From: Actinomycetota bacterium
Lineage (GTDB): Bacteria > Actinomycetota > Actinomycetes > Nanopelagicales > Nanopelagicaceae
Assembly (NCBI GenBank): GCA_009699645.1
Contig: WLNU01000008.1
Span: 1 to 21,175 of the forward strand
Length of the DNA stretch: 21,175 bases
Direction: 5' to 3'
Every line of letters starts with the position of its first letter. Position 1 is the stretch's first letter. This document shows, one piece after another, positions 8,203 to 15,208 of the stretch. The position numbers and the translations under genes were made by a program. A model generated the notes under the pieces. The model was not told the origin of the DNA. It worked only from the letters and a program-made list of their open reading frames with translations, and made no database searches.

Positions 8203-9649
8203 TCCAAAGGGATTTATTACAACTCCTCGTGAAGTTCCAACACGTCGCCCCGTTGATGTTCGCATACTAGATTGGCGCGAGGTATACGAACCACAGAGCT
8301 TTGAACATCTGCAAAAGCAGGCTGGGCGTTGTATGGACTGCGGAATTCCCTTCTGTCACGAGGGATGCCCACTCGGCAATCTCATCCCAGAGTGGAATGA
8401 TTTAATTTGGCGTGGAGATAAACACGAAGCTATTGATCGTTTGCATGCGACAAATAATTTTCCAGAGTTCACAGGGCGCCTCTGTCCTGCACCCTGTGAG
8501 ACTGCTTGTGTAATTGGAATTAATCGTGATGCAGTAACAATTAAACAGGTTGAACTTCGCACCATTGAAGAGGCCTTTGCAACGGGTGAGGTAAAGCCAC
8601 TCGTACCTGATCGGCTTACTGGAAAGACTGTTGCAGTTATCGGCTCAGGACCTGCCGGATTAGCCGCAGCCCAACAGTTAACGCGGGCAGGCCATACTGT
8701 GGCGGTCTACGAGCGTGCGCCAAAAATCGGTGGCTTGCTGCGTTATGGAATTCCTGAATTTAAAATGGAGAAGCATATTCTCGATCGCAGATTAGAACAG
8801 ATGGAAAAAGAGGGAACACGTTTTCGGCCCGGCGTAGATGTTGGGGGAGAGCTCACAGGATCTGCCCTTCGCAAGAAATACGATGCAATCGTCTTAGCAG
8901 TGGGCGCTACAAATTGGCGCGATCTAAATATCTCAGGGCGCGATCTAGTCGGTGTCTACCAAGCTATGGAGTATTTACCGTGGGGCAACGCGCAGGCCCT
9001 AGGTGAGGTAGAGACACCATTGATTAATGTTGCAGGAAAGCACGTTGTGATTTTGGGTGGCGGGGACACCGGCGCTGACTGTTTAGGAACGGCGATACGT
9101 CAAGGTGCGGCAAGTGTCACTCAGTTAGAGATCATGCCAAGGCCCAGTGATGAGCGCCCAGCATCACAACCATGGCCGACATATCCGATGATCTATCGCG
9201 TATCTAGTGCCCATGAAGAGAGAGATAATCGAATGTTTTCAGTGAGCACTGAGGAGTTTCTAGGCGATGATGCTGGAAACTTACGAGCAATAAAAATTGT
9301 TGAAACAGAGTTTGTTAATGGAAAATTTGAAGCCGTAACAGGAAGTACCAAAGAGATCCCTGCAGATTTCGTATTTCTGGCTATGGGCTTTACAGGCCCA
9401 GAGCAGTCTCCACTACTCACCCAGTTAGAGCTTGCTATCGATGATCGTGGCAACATTGTTCGCGATGCCAACTTTGCAGCAAATGATGATGGTGTATTCG
9501 TTGCAGGTGATGCTGGCCGTGGTCAATCACTGATTGTTTGGGCGATCGCAGAGGGGCGAAGTACAGCATCGGCGGTGGATAGATATCTCACTGGTGATAC
9601 GCAACTTCCAAATCCAATCGAGCCAACTAGCCGTCAATTGATGGTTTAA
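8195..9649 (+). CDS. gltD: Glutamate synthase small (beta) subunit GltD
   Basis: GltD oxidises NADPH at FAD and passes electrons through iron-sulfur clusters to GltB. In the 484 residues the N-terminal ferredoxin-like part has two cysteine groups: C46, C49, C54 and C58 ([13 protein letters not shown]), and C97, C101 and C105 (CPAPCETAC), for the 4Fe-4S clusters. The FAD-binding Rossmann motif is [14 protein letters not shown] (146-159). The NADPH-binding motif is [13 protein letters not shown] (284-296). The C-terminal FAD block, [19 protein letters not shown], is near residue 450. The start is TTG, with a strong SD nine bases upstream inside gltB. The same reductase fold occurs in other enzymes, but the length, cysteine pattern and location after gltB make GltD certain. 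Confidence 0.97.
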   Translation: MADPKGFITTPREVPTRRPVDVRILDWREVYEPQSFEHLQKQAGRCMDCGIPFCHEGCPLGNLIPEWNDLIWRGDKHEAIDRLHATNNFPEFTGRLCPAPCETACVIGINRDAVTIKQVELRTIEEAFATGEVKPLVPDRLTGKTVAVIGSGPAGLAAAQQLTRAGHTVAVYERAPKIGGLLRYGIPEFKMEKHILDRRLEQMEKEGTRFRPGVDVGGELTGSALRKKYDAIVLAVGATNWRDLNISGRDLVGVYQAMEYLPWGNAQALGEVETPLINVAGKHVVILGGGDTGADCLGTAIRQGAASVTQLEIMPRPSDERPASQPWPTYPMIYRVSSAHEERDNRMFSVSTEEFLGDDAGNLRAIKIVETEFVNGKFEAVTGSTKEIPADFVFLAMGFTGPEQSPLLTQLELAIDDRGNIVRDANFAANDDGVFVAGDAGRGQSLIVWAIAEGRSTASAVDRYLTGDTQLPNPIEPTSRQLMV

Positions 9650-9652
9650 GGT
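9647..9652 (+). promoter_or_regulatory. Possible -10 box (TAAGGT) or SD for pyk
   Basis: TAAGGT fits TANNNT and ends six bases before ATG 9659, the geometry of a leaderless transcript. AAGG inside it could equally be an SD seven bases from the ATG. The first three bases are the gltD stop codon. Its role is ambiguous. Confidence 0.3.
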
Positions 9653-9658
9653 TGTCGT

Positions 9659-11098
9659 ATGCGTAGAGCAAAAATAGTCTGCACAATGGGCCCTGCCGTT
9701 GAATCTGCCGAGAAGGTGAAGGCGCTCATTGAGGCGGGAATGAACATGGCTCGATTGAATCTCTCTCACGGCTCATATGAAGAGCACCAAGTGAGATTTG
9801 ATCAAGTACGTGCAGCGGCAAAAGAGGCAGGGCGCCCCGTTGCAATCCTTGTTGATTTACAAGGGCCAAAGATTCGTCTGGCTAGATTTGTTAACGGCCC
9901 ACACGAATTGGCGCGGGGAGATATTTTTACTATTACTACCGATGAAGTTGATGGTACAAAAGATCGTGTCGGCACCACATACATGGGACTACCAGGAGAT
10001 TGCAAGGCCGGAGATCTCATATTGATCGATGATGGAAAAGTAACAGTGCAGGTTATAGAAGTTAAGGGCAACGATGTGATTACTAAGGTCATCGAACCAG
10101 GGGCAGTAAGTAATAACAAAGGAATAAACCTTCCAGGGGTAGCCGTCTCTGTTCCTGCTATGTCAGAGAAAGATATTGAAGATCTGCGTTGGGGACTTAG
10201 GGCAGGTGCTGATTTCATCGCACTTTCATTTGTGAGAAATGCCGCCGATATTAAAGATGTTCATGCAATTATGGATGAAGAAGGTATTCGCATTCCTGTA
10301 ATTGCCAAGATTGAAAAACCTCAAGCCGTTGAAAATATCGCTGAAATTGTCGATGCATTTGATGGAATCATGGTTGCACGTGGTGATTTAGGTGTTGAAC
10401 TTCCCATAGAAGATGTGCCTCTTGTGCAAAAACTCTGCGTCGAACTTGCGCGCGATATGGCAAAGCCCGTCATTGTTGCAACACAGATGCTTGATTCAAT
10501 GATCACTAACTCACGTCCAACGCGCGCAGAAGCCACAGACTGCGCCAATGCCGTCATTGATGGGGCAGATGCATTAATGCTCTCGGGTGAGACAAGTATT
10601 GGTGAATTTCCGATTGAGGCCGTACAAACTATGGCCCGCATTATTCAAAAGACTGAGGAGGGTGGTCTCGATCGAATCCGTCCTATCCGGACAGCCCCTC
10701 GCACTAAGGGCGGCGCTATTACAAAGGCGGCAACAGAGGTCGGTGCAATCGTGGACGCTGAGTATTTGGTTGCATTTACGCAAAGCGGTGACTCGGCACG
10801 TCGCATGTCACGACTGCGCTCTCCCATCCCAATTCTTGCAATGACCCCTGAGGTTGGAACATACAATCGTTTATCTCTTTCATGGGGAGTTGAATCGATG
10901 CTTACTCCCATCGTTGGTGCAACCGATGAGATGGTGAAGTTGGTCGACACAGTTTTAATCGACTCTGGTAGAGCAGATATTGGAGATAACGTGATGATCG
11001 TTGCTGGATCTCCTCCAGGAATACCTGGCTCGACTAATGCGATGCGCGTTCACCGTGTGGGCGATGCCGTTGGTGGCGCTGCTCCTGCCTACCGCTAA
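9659..11098 (+). CDS. pyk: Pyruvate kinase
   Basis: Pyruvate kinase converts phosphoenolpyruvate and ADP to pyruvate and ATP, the last step of glycolysis. The 479 residues match the bacterial family. They open with RRAKIVCTMGPA (2-13) and the substrate-binding MARLNLSHGS (30-39). The signature VIAKIEKPQAVENI (214-227) carries catalytic Lys217 and metal ligand Glu219. MVARGDLGVELP (238-249) provides the second metal ligand, Asp243. KPVIVATQMLDSM and DGADALMLSGETS (about 269-313) complete the active site. The C-terminal allosteric domain (about 350-475) is present. ATG 9659 is nine bases after the gltD stop. From memory, pyk follows gltBD in other actinobacteria too. A tRNA begins 14 bases after its stop, so the pyk transcript probably runs into it. 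Confidence 0.97.
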   Translation: MRRAKIVCTMGPAVESAEKVKALIEAGMNMARLNLSHGSYEEHQVRFDQVRAAAKEAGRPVAILVDLQGPKIRLARFVNGPHELARGDIFTITTDEVDGTKDRVGTTYMGLPGDCKAGDLILIDDGKVTVQVIEVKGNDVITKVIEPGAVSNNKGINLPGVAVSVPAMSEKDIEDLRWGLRAGADFIALSFVRNAADIKDVHAIMDEEGIRIPVIAKIEKPQAVENIAEIVDAFDGIMVARGDLGVELPIEDVPLVQKLCVELARDMAKPVIVATQMLDSMITNSRPTRAEATDCANAVIDGADALMLSGETSIGEFPIEAVQTMARIIQKTEEGGLDRIRPIRTAPRTKGGAITKAATEVGAIVDAEYLVAFTQSGDSARRMSRLRSPIPILAMTPEVGTYNRLSLSWGVESMLTPIVGATDEMVKLVDTVLIDSGRADIGDNVMIVAGSPPGIPGSTNAMRVHRVGDAVGGAAPAYR

Positions 11099-11112
11099 GA
11101 TTTACCAGTAGC

Positions 11113-11185
11113 GCCTCGGTACTCCAACGGTAGAGAGGGCAGTCTCAAACACTGCATAGTGTCGGTTCGAATCCGACTCGGGGCA
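11113..11185 (+). tRNA. tRNA-Leu-like (anticodon CAA) with a short variable loop
   Basis: A full cloverleaf of 73 nt can be drawn. The acceptor stem GCCTCGG (11113-11119) pairs with TCGGGGC (11178-11184), with two G-U pairs. The D stem CTC (11122-11124) pairs with GAG (11135-11137), and its loop holds GG at 11129-11130 followed by TAGA. The anticodon stem GCAGT/ACTGC (11139-11143, 11151-11155) is perfect, with loop CTCAAAC and anticodon CAA at 11146-11148. The T arm GTCGG/CCGAC (11161-11177) has loop TTCGAAT. The discriminator is A11185, and no CCA is encoded. The CAA anticodon, A73 and the three-pair D stem with GGTAGA all point to leucine. However, bacterial tRNA-Leu is class II with a long variable arm, and here only ATAGT (11156-11160) lies between the stems. 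It is either an unusual functional tRNA or a decayed copy. Confidence 0.8.
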
Positions 11186-11223
11186 CGTTAGTAAAAATTT
11201 ATGTTCCGAAAGGATAATCTGTA

Positions 11224-11796
11224 GTGATTCGTATTCTCGTTGCCGAAGATGAAGCGCTCATCCGCATGGATCTGGTCGAGATGCTACAAGGTGCTGGCTA
11301 TGAAGTTGTTGCCGAGGCTAGTAATGGCCAAGAGGCAGTTGATCTAGCCAATCTTCACAAACCAGATATTGCAATTCTAGATGTGAAGATGCCGGTGATG
11401 GATGGCATTTCGGCGGCGGAGAAAATAATTAATATAGCTCCAGTTTTAATGCTAACTGCATTTTCACAAAAGGAGCTCGTTGACCGTGCACGCGATGCTG
11501 GAGTGATGGCCTATGTCGTTAAACCATTTACTATCACTGATTTAGTACCCGCTATCGAAATTGCAATGAGTAGGCATCTACAGATGCGCTCACTTGCCGA
11601 TGAAGTGGCCGACTTACATGAGCGCCTTGAAACACGAAAGCTAATCGATCGGGCAAAAGGCATCTTGATGAAGGCACTTAACTTGTCCGAGCCTGAAGCA
11701 TTTTCCTGGATTCAACGCGCGGCTATGGATCGCCGAATGAGCATGAAGGCCGTGGCCCAAGCCGTCATAAACCCTGAGGCAGTCCCGCTCGACTAA
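11224..11796 (+). CDS. pdtaR: ANTAR-domain response regulator, PdtaR-like RNA-binding antiterminator
   Basis: This 190-residue protein has an N-terminal receiver domain (about 2-120) and a C-terminal ANTAR RNA-binding domain (about 128-184). Receiver residues are complete: acidic pocket E8/D9, phospho-acceptor D53 in ILDVKMP, T78 and K100 in VVKPF. The linking coiled helix is LADEVADLHERLETRKLI, followed by the ANTAR core DRAKGILMKALNLSEPEAF and a terminal three-helix segment. The architecture matches M. tuberculosis PdtaR (Rv1626), which is phosphorylated by the kinase PdtaS and prevents termination or changes translation by binding paired hairpins in target RNAs. No kinase gene is in the window, as usual for this orphan arrangement. 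GTG 11224 is chosen because AAGGA (11210-11214) stands nine bases upstream and it gives the canonical N-terminus. It follows the tRNA by 38 bases. Confidence 0.93.
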   Translation: MIRILVAEDEALIRMDLVEMLQGAGYEVVAEASNGQEAVDLANLHKPDIAILDVKMPVMDGISAAEKIINIAPVLMLTAFSQKELVDRARDAGVMAYVVKPFTITDLVPAIEIAMSRHLQMRSLADEVADLHERLETRKLIDRAKGILMKALNLSEPEAFSWIQRAAMDRRMSMKAVAQAVINPEAVPLD

Positions 11797-11808
11797 AGGT
11801 GAATAGTG

Positions 11809-11841
11809 CAGTAACCACACTGTCATTTATAACGAAATTGA
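11809..11841 (+). other. Two adjacent small hairpins with six-base loops after pdtaR
   Basis: CAGT/ACTG (11809-11812, 11819-11822) encloses AACCAC, and ATTT/AAAT (11825-11828, 11835-11838) encloses ATAACG, two bases apart. ANTAR proteins bind paired hexaloop hairpins with A at loop position 1 and G at position 4. Both loops here have the A but neither has the G, and the stems are only four pairs. This may be chance. Confidence 0.2.
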
Positions 11842-11864
11842 GATACTTCAGGCATACTTTCGGC

Positions 11865-11894
11865 TTGTTAACTCTCATTACGTGCCACTATTCT
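11865..11894 (+). promoter_or_regulatory. Likely promoter of the liv operon
   Basis: TTGTTA (11865-11870) and TATTCT (11889-11894) are separated by 18 bases, a good sigma-70-type pair for an actinobacterium. Transcription would start near 11901, giving a leader of about 40 bases before the livK ATG at 11940. This is the best -35/-10 pair I found in the window. Confidence 0.5.
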
Positions 11895-11906
11895 AAGCGT
11901 CTCCCT

Positions 11907-11916
11907 GTCCCGGGAC
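11907..11916. promoter_or_regulatory. Perfect 10-bp palindrome in the livK leader
   Basis: GTCCCGGGAC has no loop and lies just after the predicted transcription start and before the SD AGGAAAGG (11926-11933). A zero-loop palindrome suits a dimeric DNA-binding regulator better than an RNA hairpin. Separately, CCTGT (11904-11908) can pair with ACAGG (11924-11928), which would partly cover the SD. Both are readings of the bases; no regulator is identified. Confidence 0.35.
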
Positions 11917-11939
11917 GAAAAGAACAGGAAAGGCACTAA

Positions 11940-13088
11940 ATGAACAAGAAGATCCAGAGTTCACTTGCCGTTGTTACAGCTGCAGCCCTTGCATTTGGCT
12001 TAGGCTCAGCTTCATCAGCAAGTGCTGCTGTAAAGACATACACCATCGCCTATCAAGGCCCACTATCTGGTGGAGAAGCCTCAACTGGAACCGATGAGCA
12101 AAACGCTGTTAAGTACGCTGCCAAACTATTTATGGCAAAGAATCCCAACATCAAGATCAAGGTTGTATCTGTTGATGATCAGGGAGATCCAGCTGTTGCA
12201 TCAACAGTTGCTCCAGGAACAGGTGCTAACAAGAGCATTATTGGCGTTGTAGGACCTGCTTACTCAGGTGCAACAATCGCATCACTTCCTTACTACAAGG
12301 CTGGCGGATTAGTAATGATCTCTCCATCGGCTACACGCGTATCGCTCACAGATCCAGCATCACCTGACTTCGGCGGACCAGTTTTCCACCGTGTCGTAGG
12401 TAAAGATGACTTGCAGGGTCCAGCTTTGGCTAAGTACGCCACAGCCGGTATTACAAGTGCAAAGGTATTTGTTGTCGATGATCAATCAGCATATGCAGTA
12501 CCACTTCGTGGCTACGTTGAAGCAGGCTTGAAGAAGGTAGCTGGAGCAACTCTTGTTGGTGGGGATTCAGTTCCTAACACAGCAACTGATTACAGCCCAA
12601 CAATTGCTAAGATCAAGACAGCTGGCGCAACTGTTGTTATCTACACTGGCTACTATTCAGCTGGTGCAATCTTCATTAAGCAGCTACGTGACTCAGGTTC
12701 AACAGCGATATTTGCTGGTGGCGACGGAGTCTTCAACCAGGAGTTCCCAAAGCTTGCAGGTACTGCAGCTGAAGGCTCACGCATTACTGGTGTAGGTGGC
12801 CTAGCAGGTATCAGTGCAAAACTTGAAGCTGATTTCAAGAAGCAAATGGGTGTTTCATCTGGTGTTTACTCAGTTGAATCATTCGATGCCGCCAATATCC
12901 TCCTTGAAGGTATCAAGGCTGGAAAGACAACTCGCGCAGCAATGCTCAAGTGGGTTAAGGCCTACAAGGGTAAGAGCGTGAGTGGCAACGTAATTAAGTT
13001 CGATAGCAATGGCGACATTTCTTACGGACTATTTGCTGGATTCACCTCAAAGAATGGTGTTCTAGTTAACACAGGAATCATCAAGTAA
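11940..13088 (+). CDS. livK: Branched-chain amino acid ABC importer, substrate-binding protein
   Basis: This 382-residue type-I periplasmic-binding-fold protein should capture leucine, isoleucine, valine or related amino acids outside the cell and deliver them to LivHM. Residues 1-29 form a signal peptide: MNKKIQSS, a hydrophobic core to about 22, then an A-S-A cleavage site before A30. The mature part begins with the family's Y-T-I-A-Y-Q-G-P-L-S-G-G. It continues with VVGPAYSGAT (about 103-112) and VMISPSATR (about 124-132), the ligand-contact blocks. The whole protein has no cysteine, so it cannot be a lipoprotein, unlike most Gram-positive binding proteins. ATG 11940 has the strong SD AGGAAAGG. 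Codon use is enriched for the AAG/GGT/GCT type, consistent with high expression. Two hairpins separate it from livH. The exact substrate is not certain; amides or other amino acids are possible. Confidence 0.92.
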   Translation: MNKKIQSSLAVVTAAALAFGLGSASSASAAVKTYTIAYQGPLSGGEASTGTDEQNAVKYAAKLFMAKNPNIKIKVVSVDDQGDPAVASTVAPGTGANKSIIGVVGPAYSGATIASLPYYKAGGLVMISPSATRVSLTDPASPDFGGPVFHRVVGKDDLQGPALAKYATAGITSAKVFVVDDQSAYAVPLRGYVEAGLKKVAGATLVGGDSVPNTATDYSPTIAKIKTAGATVVIYTGYYSAGAIFIKQLRDSGSTAIFAGGDGVFNQEFPKLAGTAAEGSRITGVGGLAGISAKLEADFKKQMGVSSGVYSVESFDAANILLEGIKAGKTTRAAMLKWVKAYKGKSVSGNVIKFDSNGDISYGLFAGFTSKNGVLVNTGIIK

Positions 13089-13103
13089 GTATTTAGTACT
13101 TAC
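13085..13103 (+). other. Hairpin at the livK stop codon
   Basis: GTAAGTA (13085-13091) and TACTTAC (13097-13103) make a perfect seven-pair stem around a five-base loop, with the livK stop TAA inside the 5' arm. There is no T-run after it. It is probably part of a 3'-protecting or attenuating structure together with the larger hairpin just downstream. Confidence 0.4.
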
Positions 13104-13114
13104 GCTTAGTAAGT

Positions 13115-13163
13115 TGGTGGGTGTTTTGGTTATCTCTATAAAATGAGGCCAAGACACCCACCA
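13115..13163 (+). terminator. Large stem-loop between livK and livH (U-less terminator or attenuator)
   Basis: Fifteen bases (13115-13129) pair with 13149-13163 with a single G-U pair; the core is GGTGGGTG/CACCCACC and the loop is 19 bases. It is the strongest inverted repeat in the window. The following bases (CTTCTGTAAG) are not a T-run, so it does not look like a classical Rho-independent terminator. It most likely lowers read-through into livHMGF or protects the livK mRNA end, giving more binding protein than permease. A TATACT at 13183-13188 could be a -10 for the downstream genes, but I see no matching -35. Confidence 0.6.
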
Positions 13164-13215
13164 CTTCTGTAAGTTCTACCTTTATACTCACCCAGAGCAA
13201 AAGTGAAGGAGAGCA

Positions 13216-14166
13216 ATGTTTGCAGTATTGATTGATCAATTTTGGTCTCTTACTTTGGCCGGTATTGCTCTAGGTTTTATTTACGTACTGATATCCCTCG
13301 GTTACACCATGGTTTATGGCGTTCTTAGGATGATTAACTTTGCCAACTCTGAGATTTTTATGTGGGGAACTTTTGGAACTATCATTACTAACCGCGATAT
13401 TTTTCATTACACGCAGACATCCGAACCCGCACAGGGATGGAAGTTAGCTCTTGTTCTGATCTCCTCTCTGCTCATGTCGATGTTTGTCGCGGCATTGACT
13501 GCAGTCTTTGTTGAATTCGTCGCATACCGCCGCTTGCGTATGAAAGGCACTAACCGCCTTGCTACCTTGATCTCTGCTATTGGAATATCTATCGCTCTTC
13601 AGGAGCTAATGCGATTGCTTACAGACTCTCGACCAGTGGGCTCTCCACGTGTACTTGAAAAGATTATTCTGGCTGAAGTTTGGGGAGCAAATATCCGTCT
13701 CGATACTGTAGTCACAATTATTGCAGCGGCTGTGATCTTCTTCATTCTCGAGCGATTTATTCAATTATCTCGAATGGGAAAAGCGATTCGCGCTGTGTCA
13801 CAGAATGAAGATGCCGCAAAGCTCATGGGAGTCAATCTCAACAGAATTATCACAGTAACATTTTTAGTTGGCGGTTTAGCTACTGGTGCTGCCGCATTTT
13901 TCTACATTACAGTCTTTGAGTACACCAAGTTCAATATTGGCTTCACCATGGGTATGGCCGCATTTACTGCCGCTGTGATAGGCGGTATTGGAAACATTAG
14001 GGGTGCATTCTTTGGGGGTTTGAGCCTTGGCCTACTTGAGGTTTATGCATCTGCAGTTCTTGGAACTCAGTGGAAGGCCGTTACTGTATTTATTGTCTTA
14101 GTTTTAGTTCTTCTCTTTAAGCCAAATGGTTTATTTGGCGAAGCTGTCCAACAGACGAGGGCATAA
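13216..14166 (+). CDS. livH: Branched-chain amino acid ABC importer, permease LivH
   Basis: LivH is one half of the membrane channel of the importer. The 316-residue protein has about eight hydrophobic spans. It opens with the LivH-type segment (Q-F-W-S-L-T-L-A-G-I-A-L-G-F-I-Y) and M-V-Y-G-V-L-R-M-I-N-F-A-N. The coupling (EAA-like) loop that contacts the ATPases is AVSQNEDAAKLMGVN (about 193-207), followed by the AAVIGGIGNIRGAFFGG block (about 254-270). ATG 13216 is preceded by AAGGAG at 13206-13211. The gene is 127 bases after livK, and that spacer holds the large stem-loop. LivM begins four bases after its stop. Confidence 0.95.
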   Translation: MFAVLIDQFWSLTLAGIALGFIYVLISLGYTMVYGVLRMINFANSEIFMWGTFGTIITNRDIFHYTQTSEPAQGWKLALVLISSLLMSMFVAALTAVFVEFVAYRRLRMKGTNRLATLISAIGISIALQELMRLLTDSRPVGSPRVLEKIILAEVWGANIRLDTVVTIIAAAVIFFILERFIQLSRMGKAIRAVSQNEDAAKLMGVNLNRIITVTFLVGGLATGAAAFFYITVFEYTKFNIGFTMGMAAFTAAVIGGIGNIRGAFFGGLSLGLLEVYASAVLGTQWKAVTVFIVLVLVLLFKPNGLFGEAVQQTRA

Positions 14167-14170
14167 GGAT

Positions 14171-15208
14171 ATGAAAATTCGTAACTACTGGAATTTACGT
14201 GACTTTGGTGCATCGGTTTGGGAGAACGCCAATCGCCCTAAACGAATTGTAATTGCAATTACCGCTGTTATATTGGTCGGACTTTTACCTTTTGCTGGAG
14301 CAAGTTTCTTAGCAACACCTATCGCTGCCTATGACGCAGTACTTGTTTATCCAGTGGGAGTATTTGTTTTAATGGCACTGGGTTTAAATATCGTTGTCGG
14401 AAAATCAGGAATGCTCGATCTAGGCTACGTTGCATTCTTTGCAATCGGTGCCTACACAATGGCACTCATGGGTACCCATACCGGTTTAAACACTTGGGAG
14501 ATCATGCCCTTTGGTATTGGCTTTGCCATGTTGGCCGGCGTATTACTTGGTCTTCCAACGCTTCGCCTTCGTGGTGATTATTTAGCGATTGTTACACTGG
14601 GCTTTGGAGAAATTGTTCGACTGGTCGCTCTGAACTCTTCCTGGACTAAGGGCCCTAATGGAATCGCAAATATTCCGATGCCTCCAGATATTGGCCCGCT
14701 CAAATTTAAATTAGATGATCAGAAGGTTTTTTTCTGGGTCGTCGTAATAATGATTTTGCTGGTCATCTGGATGATTCGACGTTTGAGTATTCGCCGCCCA
14801 GGACGAGCATGGGAGGCGATCCGACAAGATGAGGATGCAGCAGAGCTCATGGGTGTGCCGACTCTTAAGTACAAAATTTGGTCATTTACTTTGGGTGCTG
14901 CAGTCGGTGGGGCGGCAGGTGTTCTTTATGCCTCCAAGAATCTTTTTATCGCACCTGAGATGTTTACCCTTAACGTCTCCATTTTAATTCTCTCCTGCGT
15001 TGTATTTGGAGGAATTGGAAATATTTGGGGCGTCGTAGTTGGGGCGACGATTCTGGGCTACCTACCAGATCGAATCCGTTTTATCTCTGATGCACGCCTA
15101 CTGGTATTTGGCACAGTACTAGTTGTTGTCATGAATTTTAGACCCGATGGGCTGCTGCCACGTAAAAAGCGTGAAAAGGCGATAGTAAAGAGAGAGGTCA
15201 ACGTCTAA
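14171..15208 (+). CDS. livM: Branched-chain amino acid ABC importer, permease LivM
   Basis: LivM is the second permease, and pairs with LivH. From ATG 14171 it has 345 residues. The N-terminal cytoplasmic part is MKIRNYWNLRDFG, then about nine spans. Family blocks are MALGLNIVVGKSGMLDLGYV (about 60-79), LRGDYLAIVTLGFGEIVR and the coupling loop EAIRQDEDAAELMGVP (about 216-231). VFGGIGNIWGVVVGA lies near the C-terminus. A longer frame could start at ATG 14126, but that would overlap livH by 41 bases and has no SD. GAGGG at 14157-14161 lies nine bases before ATG 14171 and supports the shorter form. The stop directly abuts the ATG of livG. Confidence 0.93.
   Translation: MKIRNYWNLRDFGASVWENANRPKRIVIAITAVILVGLLPFAGASFLATPIAAYDAVLVYPVGVFVLMALGLNIVVGKSGMLDLGYVAFFAIGAYTMALMGTHTGLNTWEIMPFGIGFAMLAGVLLGLPTLRLRGDYLAIVTLGFGEIVRLVALNSSWTKGPNGIANIPMPPDIGPLKFKLDDQKVFFWVVVIMILLVIWMIRRLSIRRPGRAWEAIRQDEDAAELMGVPTLKYKIWSFTLGAAVGGAAGVLYASKNLFIAPEMFTLNVSILILSCVVFGGIGNIWGVVVGATILGYLPDRIRFISDARLLVFGTVLVVVMNFRPDGLLPRKKREKAIVKREVNV

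Noticed and set aside
9527..9769. 80-codon minus-strand frame over the gltD/pyk junction
   Set aside because: It covers the conserved GltD C-terminus and the pyk N-terminus in antisense and shows no domain.
11149..11162. ACACT-GCAT-AGTGT hairpin as the missing variable arm of the tRNA
   Set aside because: Its arms consist of bases needed for the perfect anticodon and T stems, so it cannot coexist with the cloverleaf.
14126..14170. Longer N-terminus for LivM from ATG 14126
   Set aside because: It has no SD, overlaps livH by 41 bases and adds 15 residues of non-family character. GAGGG at 14157-14161 fits ATG 14171.
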